Positions 24,991-33,783 of a stretch of 64,000 nt of DNA are shown piece after piece; positions within the stretch are counted from its first letter, which is position 1; every line of letters starts with the position of its first letter. The notes beneath the pieces were generated by a model. That model was not told the origin of the DNA and did no database searches. It saw only the letters and a program-made list of their open reading frames with translations. The DNA comes from an uncultured bacterium (GTDB lineage Bacteria > Cyanobacteriota > Vampirovibrionia > Gastranaerophilales > Gastranaerophilaceae), in NCBI GenBank assembly GCA_949284415.1, contig CASDVM010000008.1, positions 1 through 64,000 of the forward strand. Reading direction: 5' to 3'. The position numbers and the translations under genes were made by a program.

Positions 24991-27963
24991 ATGGCTGATA
25001 ATAAAGTTTTGGATATTGATTTTTCGTTTAAAAAGAATAACGTAGATGAATTGTTTTTTAATTTATCGGAAAATCCTGACGGATTTAAGAATAAGGATTT
25101 CCGTTATACTTTGAGCTTGATTTATCAGACCGTAGAAGATGAGTTTGCAGGTGTATTTTTGAGTCCGAATGCTCCGACCAGAAACACTAATTTTTATCTT
25201 GTAAACAATAATGACAAATTATCATTCTTCGTTACTCCAACTAACAATTTTCAGTATTATCTTAAATCTAAAGGTTCATTGTTCCGCTTTAAATCGGAAG
25301 TAATGGATGACAAAGTCGGTTATGCGATGAGTCTTGATCTTGTTATGGATTATTTTGGCGGTTTTGGTAATGTTGTTGATCTTGAATCTCTTACGCCAAC
25401 TTTTATTTACCTTAATAAGCTTACATATTTTGTTATGAAGCTTATTGAAAAACTTTATTTTATTCCGACTGTTAAAAAACACGGTACAATGTTTAGAATT
25501 GTTTATGAGCCGATAATCAATTCGCAGCAGTTAGCAAGAATTATAAACCGGTTTGAAGAAAATATTCCCGATGATTTATTTATTAAAGGAGATAAGCCGA
25601 AGAATTTTATAAATGACTTTATCTATAACTATTTGAATTACGTGCTTTATAAATTTTTAAATATAAAAGCCTATAAGTTTAAAGATGTAAAATCGGGAAC
25701 TTATATGATAAAAGACCTTGAACAGCGTGCTGTTATGAAAGGGCATGATATTGCGGAAAGTCTTTCACAGTGGTTTGATGAGCTGTATCTAGGCAAATAT
25801 GATGTTATACCGTTTTTCAAAATAGATAAACTTGAAAATGAAGAAATTTTCAGACTGAAAGTCCATATTAAAAACAGAAAAACTGACGAAGATGTTTTGA
25901 TTGACAGACTTTATACTGATGAAGAGGTTTTCGGTGCAAATTCCTCTGATATTGCAAGAATTGTTGAAAAACAATTAAATTATGCAACAAGGTATATGCC
26001 TGAACTTGAAGAATTGTTTGAAGATGAAGAAAAATTAGCGCTTGATTTGGACTTAAATCAGGTTTATAAAATAATAACCCAGACTGCATATTATCTCCAA
26101 AAGGCGCAGATTGAAGTTGTTCTGCCAAAAGAATTGACAAATATTGTTGTTCCGCGTGCCTCAATAAATGCAAAAGTTAAAACTTCACGCTCAAAAGAGC
26201 TTGCGGATATTTTTAACAACACATCTTCTTCAAAAATTTCATTAGACGACATTCTGGATTTTTCTTACGAAATTGCAATAGGAAATGAAAAACTTTCTGT
26301 AGAAGAATTCAATAAACTTGTTGAAGGGCAGAACGGGCTTATCAAATATAAAAATAAGTACGTTCTTGTTGATAAAGAAGACACCAAAAAGATTTTCGAA
26401 CAGATTGCAAAAGCTAATCTTAAATCAATGTCAAGAATGGAGCTTATCCATGCTTCAATGTCAGGTCAGTTTGATCAGTATGATTTTGATTATGATGAAG
26501 CATTTGCAAAAGTTATTCAGGATTTCAACAAGCCTGTTGATGTAACCCCTCCTGCTTCTTTAAACGGGGAACTCAGACCTTACCAGCAGACAGGGCTAAA
26601 ATGGCTCTGGACAAATATTTCAAAAGGATTTGGCGCCTGTATGGCTGATGATATGGGATTAGGTAAAACAATTCAGGTTATCAGTTTAATTCTTAAAATG
26701 AAAGAGGAAAATAAGCTTGATAAACCCGTACTTGTAATCTGTCCGACAACTTTAATGGGTAACTGGATGAAGGAATTACAGATGTTTGCCCCTTCCCTTG
26801 ATGCTGTGATTTACCACGGTGCTGAAAGACAGCTTGATTTGAAACATGATGTAATTTTGACGACTTATGCAATTATGAGAATTGATGTTGAAGAGTTGAA
26901 GAAAAATGAGTGGGGTATGATAATTGTTGATGAAGCTCAAAACATCAAAAACCCTGATACTGCACAGACTCTTGCCGTAAAAATGCTAAAATCAAATGTA
27001 AAAATTGCTATGACAGGTACTCCTGTTGAAAACAGATTAACCGAATTATGGTCTATATTTGATTTTATAAATCACGGTTATCTCGGAACTTTAAGAGAAT
27101 TTCAAAAAAGTTATGCAATTCCTATTGAGAGATTTAAAGAAAATTCACGTGCGGCTAAATTAAAAATGTCTGTATCACCGTTTGTTTTGAGACGTTTGAA
27201 GACAGACAAACACGTTATTACGGATCTGCCTGAAAAAATGGTTATTAATGATTACTGTTATCTTTCAAAACCGCAGGCTGTTCTGTATGAAAAAACTCTT
27301 AATGAAATGATGGATAAGATTTCGGGCTTTACCGGAATAAACAGACGTGGAAATATTTTCAAGCTTATTACGGCTCTTAAACAGATATGCAACCATCCGT
27401 ATCAGTTCTTAAAGGGCGGAGAAATGAGCAAAGAACTGTCAGGAAAAATGGACAAATGTATTTCCACTGTTCAAAGCATTCTCGATAATAATGAAAAAAC
27501 TCTTATATTTACCCAGTATAAGGAAATGGGCGATATTTTATGCAAAGTTATTAATGAAGAATGCTCGACCGATCCTCTGTTCTTCCACGGTTCATTGACT
27601 GTTCCTCAGAGAGAGGATTTGATTAATCGTTTCCAGAATGATGATGATGCAAAGATTATGGTTCTTTCATTGAAGGCTGGCGGTACCGGTCTGAACCTTA
27701 CAAGTGCAACAAATGTAATACATTATGATTTGTGGTGGAACCCTGCAGTTGAAGATCAGGCTACAGACAGAACTTACCGTATCGGTCAGGACAAGAACGT
27801 AATGGTTCACAGAATGATTACACTCGGGACTTTTGAAGAGAAAATAGATGAGATGCTAAAATCCAAAAAAGAACTGGCTGATCTGGCAGTTTATGAAGGA
27901 GAAAAGATTATCACGGAACTTTCAGACGAGGAAATTTATCAAATATTTACCCTGTCGGCCTAA
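24991..27963 (+). CDS. SNF2-family DEAD/DEAH helicase
   Basis: 990 aa Swi2/Snf2 ATPase that moves along double-stranded DNA. ATG at 24991 chosen for AGGA at 24982-24985. The first 470 residues are a bacterial-type N-terminal region without known motif; the motor begins LRPYQQTGLKWLW, with Walker A MADDMGLGKTIQ (about residues 551-562), DEAQ Walker B (about 647), and motif V/VI VLSLKAGGTGLNLTSATNVIHYD and DQATDRTYRIGQ. Bacterial members often act with RNA polymerase or in DNA repair or defence. No nuclease or methylase is adjacent, so no defence role is claimed. Confidence 0.9.
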   Translation: MADNKVLDIDFSFKKNNVDELFFNLSENPDGFKNKDFRYTLSLIYQTVEDEFAGVFLSPNAPTRNTNFYLVNNNDKLSFFVTPTNNFQYYLKSKGSLFRFKSEVMDDKVGYAMSLDLVMDYFGGFGNVVDLESLTPTFIYLNKLTYFVMKLIEKLYFIPTVKKHGTMFRIVYEPIINSQQLARIINRFEENIPDDLFIKGDKPKNFINDFIYNYLNYVLYKFLNIKAYKFKDVKSGTYMIKDLEQRAVMKGHDIAESLSQWFDELYLGKYDVIPFFKIDKLENEEIFRLKVHIKNRKTDEDVLIDRLYTDEEVFGANSSDIARIVEKQLNYATRYMPELEELFEDEEKLALDLDLNQVYKIITQTAYYLQKAQIEVVLPKELTNIVVPRASINAKVKTSRSKELADIFNNTSSSKISLDDILDFSYEIAIGNEKLSVEEFNKLVEGQNGLIKYKNKYVLVDKEDTKKIFEQIAKANLKSMSRMELIHASMSGQFDQYDFDYDEAFAKVIQDFNKPVDVTPPASLNGELRPYQQTGLKWLWTNISKGFGACMADDMGLGKTIQVISLILKMKEENKLDKPVLVICPTTLMGNWMKELQMFAPSLDAVIYHGAERQLDLKHDVILTTYAIMRIDVEELKKNEWGMIIVDEAQNIKNPDTAQTLAVKMLKSNVKIAMTGTPVENRLTELWSIFDFINHGYLGTLREFQKSYAIPIERFKENSRAAKLKMSVSPFVLRRLKTDKHVITDLPEKMVINDYCYLSKPQAVLYEKTLNEMMDKISGFTGINRRGNIFKLITALKQICNHPYQFLKGGEMSKELSGKMDKCISTVQSILDNNEKTLIFTQYKEMGDILCKVINEECSTDPLFFHGSLTVPQREDLINRFQNDDDAKIMVLSLKAGGTGLNLTSATNVIHYDLWWNPAVEDQATDRTYRIGQDKNVMVHRMITLGTFEEKIDEMLKSKKELADLAVYEGEKIITELSDEEIYQIFTLSA

Positions 27964-27966
27964 TTG

Positions 27967-28647
27967 TTAAAATTTTTGAGGAAAATCATTTTTTATTTCC
28001 CAATTATCTATTTGTAAGAGTCTGGAACAATATACAGGCTTGCTCAGACATAAGCTGTATGCTTCATTTCTGTTTGACGCCAGTCCTTCGTAAGTGCCAA
28101 AGATTTTATATTTGCTTCCATGCCAGGTTTCTCTGCTTGTTTCGGTAAAACACATTGGAAAATAAAATCTGTCTCGTCCATTGACATTTGGATGTTTCGC
28201 TCCGTTTATATCAAACACAAAGTCTAAACAATCGCCGTCCCATAATTCAAAAAATGAACCGTCTTCAAAGTATATTACGGGTGTTGAAGAGTTTTCATTT
28301 TCAATTTTTACAATACTCATATAAGGTGCAAGATATTCTCTGAATGTATCTATACCTTTTGCTGAGCGTGTCCAGTATTGTGAAGGTCCAAAATCAATTT
28401 CTGCCCTCCTTATGACTTGTTCCATTGTGCTGTAAAATTTTTTCATTCTCACACTTGCTTCTTGTTTTCTATAATTTCCAATTAGTGCAGGCATAGTCAA
28501 TGCAGCAACAACACCAATGATGCCTAATGTTATTAAAACTTCCGCCAGCGTAAACGCTGCTTTTTTGTGAAGTGAATAAGTGAATAAGTGAATAAGTGAA
28601 TAAGTGAATAAGTGAATAAGTTCGTTTCTGGAAGTTATTCTGGTCAT
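27967..28647 (-). CDS. Prepilin-like protein (type IV pilin / pseudopilin), start region built on tandem repeats
   Basis: Type IV pilin-like protein recognised by KKAAFTLAEVLITLGIIGVVAALTMPALI, with the F-T-x-x-E motif of prepilin peptidase substrates. The C-terminal part shares DINGAKHPNVNGRDRF with the two pilins at 57-58.5 kb. The frame upstream of HKKAAF runs through six copies of an 8-bp tandem repeat to an ATG at 28647 that lies in a palindromic repeat and has no ribosome site. No start nearer to the usual short leader exists. So the gene may be phase-variable, silenced, or translated from elsewhere. It converges on the SNF2 gene. Confidence 0.65.
   Translation of the reverse strand: MTRITSRNELIHLFTYSLIHLFTYSLHKKAAFTLAEVLITLGIIGVVAALTMPALIGNYRKQEASVRMKKFYSTMEQVIRRAEIDFGPSQYWTRSAKGIDTFREYLAPYMSIVKIENENSSTPVIYFEDGSFFELWDGDCLDFVFDINGAKHPNVNGRDRFYFPMCFTETSRETWHGSKYKIFGTYEGLASNRNEAYSLCLSKPVYCSRLLQIDNWEIKNDFPQKF
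28573..28620 (+). repeat. Tandem repeat of TGAATAAG, six copies
   Basis: Six perfect copies of the 8-bp unit TGAATAAG (CTTATTCA on the coding strand of the prepilin gene). 8 is not a multiple of 3, so a gain or loss of one unit shifts the reading frame at the gene's 5' end. Confidence 0.95.
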
Positions 28648-29120
28648 GTTGAACTCGTTTCAGCATCTTTTGAACGTAAGATTGATTTCTGTGTTTCAGT
28701 ATCTTATGAGATCCCGAAACAAGTTCGGGATGACAATCTATCTCGTGCGGAACGTTAGATTGACATCCAACAACCCCCTCTCCCCAAAGGGCGAGGGAAA
28801 GAATATTAAGACCTGTCATCGCGCACATGTTGCGCGATTTTTTTAGAACATATTCCAGATTGCGCAATAAATGCGCAATGACATTACTGTATACGACTTG
28901 ATTTTCCGGCTTTTCACCACCAGTCAGTACGTATGGAGGGATAAGCGAAGCGTTCCCAACATTTCGGTTATTCCGAACAGACCGGATTCGCTTACCTTTT
29001 AATTTTTTGGTAACGGGATTCTGAAACAAGTTCAGAATGACACTTATATCAAGATAACCTAAATAAAATTTAAAACCTGAAAAAGCGCTAATGTGGCGGG
29101 TTAAGCGGCTACGCTTGCGG
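28643..29120. repeat. Mosaic of dispersed palindromic repeats
   Basis: About 500 bases between the prepilin gene and rpsU consist of back-to-back palindromic elements: 28643-28668 and 28707-28734 (GAACTCGTTTC / GAAACAAGTTC type), 28773-28797 (CCCTC...GAGGG type), 28815-28838 and 28855-28883 (GCGCA...TGCGC type), 28935-28957 (GGATAAGCGAAGCGTTCCC), 29016-29042 (ATTCTGAAACAAGTTCAGAA) and 29095-29120 (GGCGGGTTAAGCGGCTACGC). One strand stays open for over 200 codons through these, but the sequence has no protein-like character and I do not call a gene. Confidence 0.8.
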
Positions 29121-29128
29121 GGGGGGGG
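29119..29128. repeat. Homopolymer run of ten G (C10 on minus strand)
   Basis: G10 in an AT-rich genome, 24 bases inside a minus-strand start site (AGGAGG then ATG at 29152, spacing 7). Such runs slip easily during replication. Confidence 0.9.
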
Positions 29129-29235
29129 CTTCAAAGCTTCTCTGTTACTCATTTTTCATCCTCCTGACTTTTTTCTTTATTATTTACGATTTTTTGGAGT
29201 TTGTCAAGGTAGTTTAACTATGTTTTGTGATAGAC

Positions 29236-29263
29236 TTGAAATTATTTTTATTTAGTTTATAAT
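29236..29263 (+). promoter_or_regulatory. Sigma-70 promoter of rpsU
   Basis: TTGAAA (29236-29241), 16 bases, perfect TATAAT (29258-29263). Transcript would start near 29270, about 40 bases before the rpsU ATG. Confidence 0.75.
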
Positions 29264-29308
29264 ATACATATATTGTACAAAATGACCATAAAGGTGGTGA
29301 AAATATAA

Positions 29309-29482
29309 ATGGCAGAAGTAAAAGTTGGCGAAAACGAATCAATTGAAAGCGCTCTCAGACGTTTCAAGAAAAAAATTCAAAAAGCCGGTATCCTTTCAGA
29401 AGTTAAAAAACGTGAAAGATACGAAAAACCCAGTGTAAAAAGAAAACGCAAATCTGAAGCAGCCAGAAAAAGAAAAGTTTAA
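29309..29482 (+). CDS. rpsU: 30S ribosomal protein S21
   Basis: 57 aa basic protein of the small subunit, needed for base pairing between 16S rRNA and mRNA. Sequence [20 protein letters not shown] then [20 protein letters not shown] and a Lys/Arg-rich tail is the standard S21 pattern. Strong ribosome site AAGGTGGTG and its own promoter and terminator make a single-gene unit. Its short length makes it easily missed. Confidence 0.96.
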   Translation: MAEVKVGENESIESALRRFKKKIQKAGILSEVKKRERYEKPSVKRKRKSEAARKRKV

Positions 29483-29498
29483 TCAGATTTTATATAAT

Positions 29499-29526
29499 AA
29501 AAAGAGGTCAGTTATGACCTCTTTTT
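29499..29526. terminator. Bidirectional terminator between rpsU and the activase-like gene
   Basis: AAAAAGAGGTCA-GTT-ATGACCTCTTTTT hairpin with A and T runs on both sides serves rpsU on the plus strand and the gene ending at 29525 on the minus strand. Confidence 0.9.
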
Positions 29527-30601
29527 ATTGTTTAGTTTCTATGTAATTTGTATTTGGAATATATGAATTTTCTCCGTTAATTTCTATTTTGTTAATAATT
29601 TTTGCACGTTTTTTACGGAAAAGCATATCTACAAATGCCTCCAGTCTCGTAATAAATCCTGCTTCTCCTGTTTGTTCGTCAACGGTTAAATTCAAAAGCG
29701 GTTTATTGAAACGTTTTGCCTGTCTGGTAATTCTTTCAATCATCAATGAATCAGGTCCGCATCCAAATGCTGTCAAGGTAATAAGTCCGTCAATTTTTAT
29801 GTCTTTAAGATAATGTCCTGCAGCACCTGTCATTTCCCGTTCATTTGCCCAGTACATTTCCTGTCCCAGAGCTTTAATACCGTCATCCATCTGTTCGTTT
29901 GAAAGCTGTAATGATGAATAAACTTTTACATCCATATCTTCCAATTTATCAAAAATCTTCATTGAAGTTCTTTCATCAAAAATATTGTAGCCATGAGAAA
30001 TCAGTGCTATTGAAATCGGATATTCTTTTGTCTGGTTTTCAATAAAAACTTTCCCCTGCAGAGCATAGTTCATCGCTTTTTTATAGCTCATACCCGATTT
30101 TGACATTATATGAAAGTTGTTATAAGTTCTCCATCCTGCTTTTGAGGCTTTTTTAATACGTTCCGTATCAGTAATTCCGAACGGCGCCGCCATTTCACTC
30201 AAGAATTCATAGATCCCCTGATTTTTTTCAGATTTATCAAGTGTTGCTTCAATCATAGTAAAGTCTTTTTTTACAACATTTCTGACTAAATCAGGCAACC
30301 CCCTGATTTTAGAACAGTTGTAAATTTTCGGCGCTATTGATTGAATTGACGGTACAAATATTTTATCAATACCTTTATCGATTAAATTCAGAACATGCCC
30401 TATGTAAACTTTTATAGGCAGACAGGTTTCGGTTACAACAAGAGCGGAACCGCTTGTCATGGTTTGTTTTGTTGTAGGATCGGAAAGTACAATCTTTATT
30501 CCTAAATCCGTAAAAAATCCGTAGTAAAACGGGTAGTTATGATAAAAGGACATTGCGCGCGGTATGCCTATTGTCATTTCGTTATTTAAAGTTTTTTCCA
30601 C
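29525..30601 (-). CDS. 2-hydroxyacyl-CoA dehydratase activase-related protein (DUF2229-type)
   Basis: 358 aa. MTIGIPRAMSFYHNYPFYYGFFTDLG is the IGIPR start of DUF2229; ETCLPIKVYIGHV and TAFGCGPDSL follow, and it ends VDEQTGEAGFITRLEAFVDMLFRKKR, nearly the same as the tail of the protein at 17009-18151. The two are distant paralogues or the two halves of one activase system. Cys in TETCLP and AFGCGPD may bind a cluster. A near-perfect 20-bp palindrome lies 65 bases upstream (30666-30685). Confidence 0.8.
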   Translation of the reverse strand: MEKTLNNEMTIGIPRAMSFYHNYPFYYGFFTDLGIKIVLSDPTTKQTMTSGSALVVTETCLPIKVYIGHVLNLIDKGIDKIFVPSIQSIAPKIYNCSKIRGLPDLVRNVVKKDFTMIEATLDKSEKNQGIYEFLSEMAAPFGITDTERIKKASKAGWRTYNNFHIMSKSGMSYKKAMNYALQGKVFIENQTKEYPISIALISHGYNIFDERTSMKIFDKLEDMDVKVYSSLQLSNEQMDDGIKALGQEMYWANEREMTGAAGHYLKDIKIDGLITLTAFGCGPDSLMIERITRQAKRFNKPLLNLTVDEQTGEAGFITRLEAFVDMLFRKKRAKIINKIEINGENSYIPNTNYIETKQ

Positions 30602-30665
30602 GATAATAAATCCCCTTTGTTACTTTTATAATACTTCAAAATTAAAATTTTGGCTATTATTTTAT

Positions 30666-30685
30666 TTACAATGTTTACATTGTAA
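30666..30685. promoter_or_regulatory. Palindromic operator candidate upstream of the activase-like gene
   Basis: TTACAATG-TTTA-CATTGTAA, perfect 8-bp arms. It lies in the 169-base gap between the activase-like gene (start 30601) and the MFS gene end. Nothing else palindromic is in this gap; a regulator site is likely but its protein is unknown. Confidence 0.5.
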
Positions 30686-30770
30686 TTTAATAAGCGAATA
30701 ATTTATTGAGGCATGCTAAAGTGCACGGATTTGACTTAGTTATCCTTTGCATATATCAATAACACACTTT

Positions 30771-32171
30771 TTAAGAGCGGACTTTATCCTTTTTATAGGC
30801 AATAAATGCAAATGTCAGACAGCACAGGCCGAAAAATATCCCGAAACACATTGTTGTTCTATATGCAGTTAAAAATGCTATATCATAAACTTTTCCCGCT
30901 TCAAGAAAAATGTTTCTGAATGTTTCAAATAACGTAATTGTTACAGCTACGCCTAAGATATTCCCCATATTTCTGGAAAGAGCAAGAATTCCTGATGCAA
31001 GACCTACATGTCCGTGTTCAACGCTTGTCATAATTGCGTTATTGGAAGGCGATTGAAATAAGCCGTTTCCGATTCCCATTATTCCTGATGCAAGTACAAT
31101 CTGCCACATAGCTGCATTTTTATCATACAATGTGAACATCAAAAGTGCTATACAATATACAACAGGCCCTGCAAGGGTTAAATATCTGCTTCCGTATTTG
31201 CCCGATAATCTTCCAGCAACAGGTGCAATAAATGAAAGCGTCAGAGAATACGGAAGAATTAAAAGCCCTGTTACGAGCGGATTGTATTTTAAAATTTCCT
31301 GCAAAAAGAACGGCAAAAGTATGCTGTTTGTGTACATTGCCATATATGAAGTCATTACGCCGAGATTCCCGAACGTAAAAGTTCTTATTTTGAACAGTGA
31401 AAAATCAATAAGCGGATAATTGATATGGTGATCTCTTATATAGAAAAGAACTCCGAAAATCAGTGTAACAATGCCAAGAACTATAATTTTGAGCGAATTC
31501 CACCCCCAGCTGTGTCCTTCCGATATTGCAAGAAGAAGTGCAAATAAACTTACCGTAAAATAGAAAAATCCCCTGTAATCAAATTTGAAATTTTTTCTGT
31601 CGGTAATGCTGTGATGCGGAAGAACTTTATAAGCATAGTAAGCTCCTGCAAGCGCAACAGGAATGCATGGAATAAATACCGAATGCCAGCCGAAAAAGTT
31701 TAATAAAATGCCGCCGAGTGCCGGCCCGCTCATTCCGCCGATTGCAACCAGACAGCCGTTAAGCCCGAGAGCTTTCCCTCTGCGTTCATTTTTGAAAATT
31801 GTTGCGATAATTGCCTGTGCATTTGAAAGCATTATGGAAGCTCCAAGAGCTTCAAGGCATCTGTAAGCTATTAAAAGAGCGAATGAATTTGCTGTTGTGT
31901 TTAAAAAAGCTCCGAGTGCGAACAATGAAAAACCTGCTGCATAAAGTTTGTTTTTCGGAAAAATATCGCCCAGCTTGCCGAAAAAAGGCAAAAAAACGGT
32001 TAATACAAGCATATATGCTATCATAACCCATTGTATTTGCCCCATTGTTACGTGCAAATCAACGGACATGGGGTATAATGCAAGATTTACCGTTGTAGAA
32101 TCAAGCATGGCAATAAAGTTACCGACTGCTGTGATTACAAACATTGTCCACTTAATTTCTTTTGTTGTCAT
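30771..32171 (-). CDS. MFS transporter, DHA2 drug:proton antiporter type
   Basis: 466 aa, predicted 14 membrane segments as in the EmrB/QacA family. Recognised by FIAMLDSTTVNLALYPMSVDLHVTMGQIQWVMIAYML (motif D1), GKLGDIFPKNKLYAAGFSLFALGA (motif A) and GPALGGILLNFFGWHSVFIPCIPVAL (motif C, antiporter signature). Exports toxic compounds by proton exchange; substrates unpredictable. No membrane-fusion partner or TetR repressor is adjacent. It stands between glmU and the activase-like gene on the same strand. Confidence 0.9.
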   Translation of the reverse strand: MTTKEIKWTMFVITAVGNFIAMLDSTTVNLALYPMSVDLHVTMGQIQWVMIAYMLVLTVFLPFFGKLGDIFPKNKLYAAGFSLFALGAFLNTTANSFALLIAYRCLEALGASIMLSNAQAIIATIFKNERRGKALGLNGCLVAIGGMSGPALGGILLNFFGWHSVFIPCIPVALAGAYYAYKVLPHHSITDRKNFKFDYRGFFYFTVSLFALLLAISEGHSWGWNSLKIIVLGIVTLIFGVLFYIRDHHINYPLIDFSLFKIRTFTFGNLGVMTSYMAMYTNSILLPFFLQEILKYNPLVTGLLILPYSLTLSFIAPVAGRLSGKYGSRYLTLAGPVVYCIALLMFTLYDKNAAMWQIVLASGIMGIGNGLFQSPSNNAIMTSVEHGHVGLASGILALSRNMGNILGVAVTITLFETFRNIFLEAGKVYDIAFLTAYRTTMCFGIFFGLCCLTFAFIAYKKDKVRS

Positions 32172-32231
32172 AATCAGTATTTATCCAAATTATATTCTTG
32201 TCGGTCCGAATACCCGCCCTTGGTTATCATT

Positions 32232-33506
32232 CTAGTGTTTCACCCAGTTTTCGATAATTCTTAAAGGTGCGCGGGTTAAGCCGAGTGTCCATTCACCTAT
32301 GTTTTTTGTGATTACGCTTCCTGCTCCGATATTTGTTCCTTCACCGATTTCTACAGGTGCTACAAGAACGGTGTTTGAGCCTATCTTTACGTTATCTTTA
32401 AGAACGGTTTTGCTTTTAGTTTTTGAAATCGGATCGTAGTTAGCGGTAATTGTTCCTGCACCGATATTTATGTGAGAACCAAGCTCGCTGTCGCCGATAT
32501 AGCTTAAGTGGCCTGCATTTGTGTTGTGGCCGATTTTTGCTTTTTTAACTTCCACAAAGTTACCTATTTTACAGTTGTCATCAATTTCGACATCACCGCG
32601 TAAATGTGCGCAGGGTCCTATTTTACAATTTTTGCCGATTTTGTTTTTGCCTTCAATATAAGTTGACGGATAAATTATTGTATCGGCGCCGATTTCTGTA
32701 TCTTCGGAAATCCAGGTAGAAGCCGGATCAACAATTGTAACCCCGTTATCCATCAGTGAATTCAACTTTCTTTCATTCATAACTTTTGTTGCATAAGCAA
32801 GGTCTTTCCGTGAATTTATTCCGTAGCTTTCATCGCTGTTTTCAAGTATATAGGCGTGGACATTGAGGTTATTTTTCTTGCCCCAGCCGATAATATCCGT
32901 CAGGTAATATTCTCCCTGCGCATTGTTTGTTGTTAATTGCGAAAATGCGGGTTTAATTTTGTTCCAGTTAAGCAGGTAAACCCCGACATTAATTTCTTTA
33001 ACGGAGATTTCTTCAGGTGTCGCATCTTTTGCTTCCACAATACATTTTAGAGAATCATCTTTTTCCCTGATAATTCTGCCGTAATTTGCAGGATCATCAA
33101 GTATTGTACTCATTATTGTAAGGTCGGAATTTTTAGAATTGTGATATTCAATAAATTTTCTGATACTTTCTTCCGTCATTAATGGCAAATCTCCGTTGAG
33201 TATAATTACCTGTCCGTCAAAGTTTTCAAGATACGGACAAGCCATTGAAACAGCATGACCTGTGCCTAATTGCGGTGATTGCAGAATGGTTTTTGCATTG
33301 GTGTAATTTTTTTCTACAAATTCCGTAACCTCTTCGGCGTGATGTCCGACAATTACAAAAGATTCGCTTACAATATTTTTTGAATTGTCAAGAACATATC
33401 CCAGAATCGGCTTTTCAAAGATTTTGTGCAAAACTTTTGATGTATTTGATTTCATTCTTGTGCCTTTGCCTGCTGCAAGAATTACTGATTTAATTTCGTT
33501 ATTCAT
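32232..33506 (-). CDS. glmU: Bifunctional UDP-N-acetylglucosamine pyrophosphorylase / glucosamine-1-phosphate N-acetyltransferase
   Basis: Makes UDP-GlcNAc for peptidoglycan and LPS. 424 aa from the ATG at 33506, which has AAAGGAGA six bases before it; upstream in-frame codons have no ribosome site. N-terminal half: SVILAAGKGTRMKSNTSKVLHKI, then QLGTGHAV and NGDLPL. C-terminal half: left-handed hexapeptide repeats (IGNFVEVKKAKIGHNTNAGHL, GAGTITANYDP). Slightly shorter than the usual 450 aa at the C-terminal end. Confidence 0.96.
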   Translation of the reverse strand: MNNEIKSVILAAGKGTRMKSNTSKVLHKIFEKPILGYVLDNSKNIVSESFVIVGHHAEEVTEFVEKNYTNAKTILQSPQLGTGHAVSMACPYLENFDGQVIILNGDLPLMTEESIRKFIEYHNSKNSDLTIMSTILDDPANYGRIIREKDDSLKCIVEAKDATPEEISVKEINVGVYLLNWNKIKPAFSQLTTNNAQGEYYLTDIIGWGKKNNLNVHAYILENSDESYGINSRKDLAYATKVMNERKLNSLMDNGVTIVDPASTWISEDTEIGADTIIYPSTYIEGKNKIGKNCKIGPCAHLRGDVEIDDNCKIGNFVEVKKAKIGHNTNAGHLSYIGDSELGSHINIGAGTITANYDPISKTKSKTVLKDNVKIGSNTVLVAPVEIGEGTNIGAGSVITKNIGEWTLGLTRAPLRIIENWVKH

Positions 33507-33540
33507 ACTTCTCTCCTTTGTTTTTATTTTACTATAAAAA

Positions 33541-33700
33541 TGAGCGTACCGCTCAACCCGCGAAATAAGAAATTTGTATACATCTTTATAGCATGACATC
33601 AAAGTGTCATCCCGAACTTGTTTCGGGAGCTCAACGAAAAATGTCCCAGTGGCCAGGGGCTAATTGCGCTGAGATGCTGAAACAAGTTCAGCATGACGTG
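33541..33700. repeat. Palindromic repeats between glmU and mnmA
   Basis: The 277-base gap holds GAGCGTACCGCTCAACCCGC (from 33542), GTCATCCCGAACTTGTTTCG (33606-33625) and GAGATGCTGAAACAAGTTCA (33671-33690) followed by GCATGAC. The last two are the window-wide family in opposite orientations, followed by ATATAAGTCC near 33726. No gene lies in the gap. Confidence 0.8.
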
Positions 33701-33783
33701 TTATCCATAATTGGTGTAAACTGCCATATAAGTCCCGATCCAGAATGACGGATTTTAAAAATTATTTGTACTATAATAAAATT

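Noticed and set aside
24991-27963. SNF2 helicase as part of a defence system (DISARM- or BREX-like)
   Set aside because: No methylase, nuclease or phospholipase partner next to it; neighbours are gpmI and a pilin.
28573-28620. CRISPR array
   Set aside because: Repeat unit is 8 bases with no spacers. No cas gene or spaced repeat array was seen anywhere in the window.
28469-29152. 227-codon open frame on the minus strand with a good start site
   Set aside because: Composed of back-to-back palindromic repeats read as protein (phrases such as CHPELVSGS and MLKRVQHD); not a normal gene. Its start site is discussed in the findings.
33745-33783. Longer start for mnmA at 33745
   Set aside because: The extra 13 residues lie in sequence next to a palindromic repeat and are absent from the family; 33784 gives the usual N-terminus.
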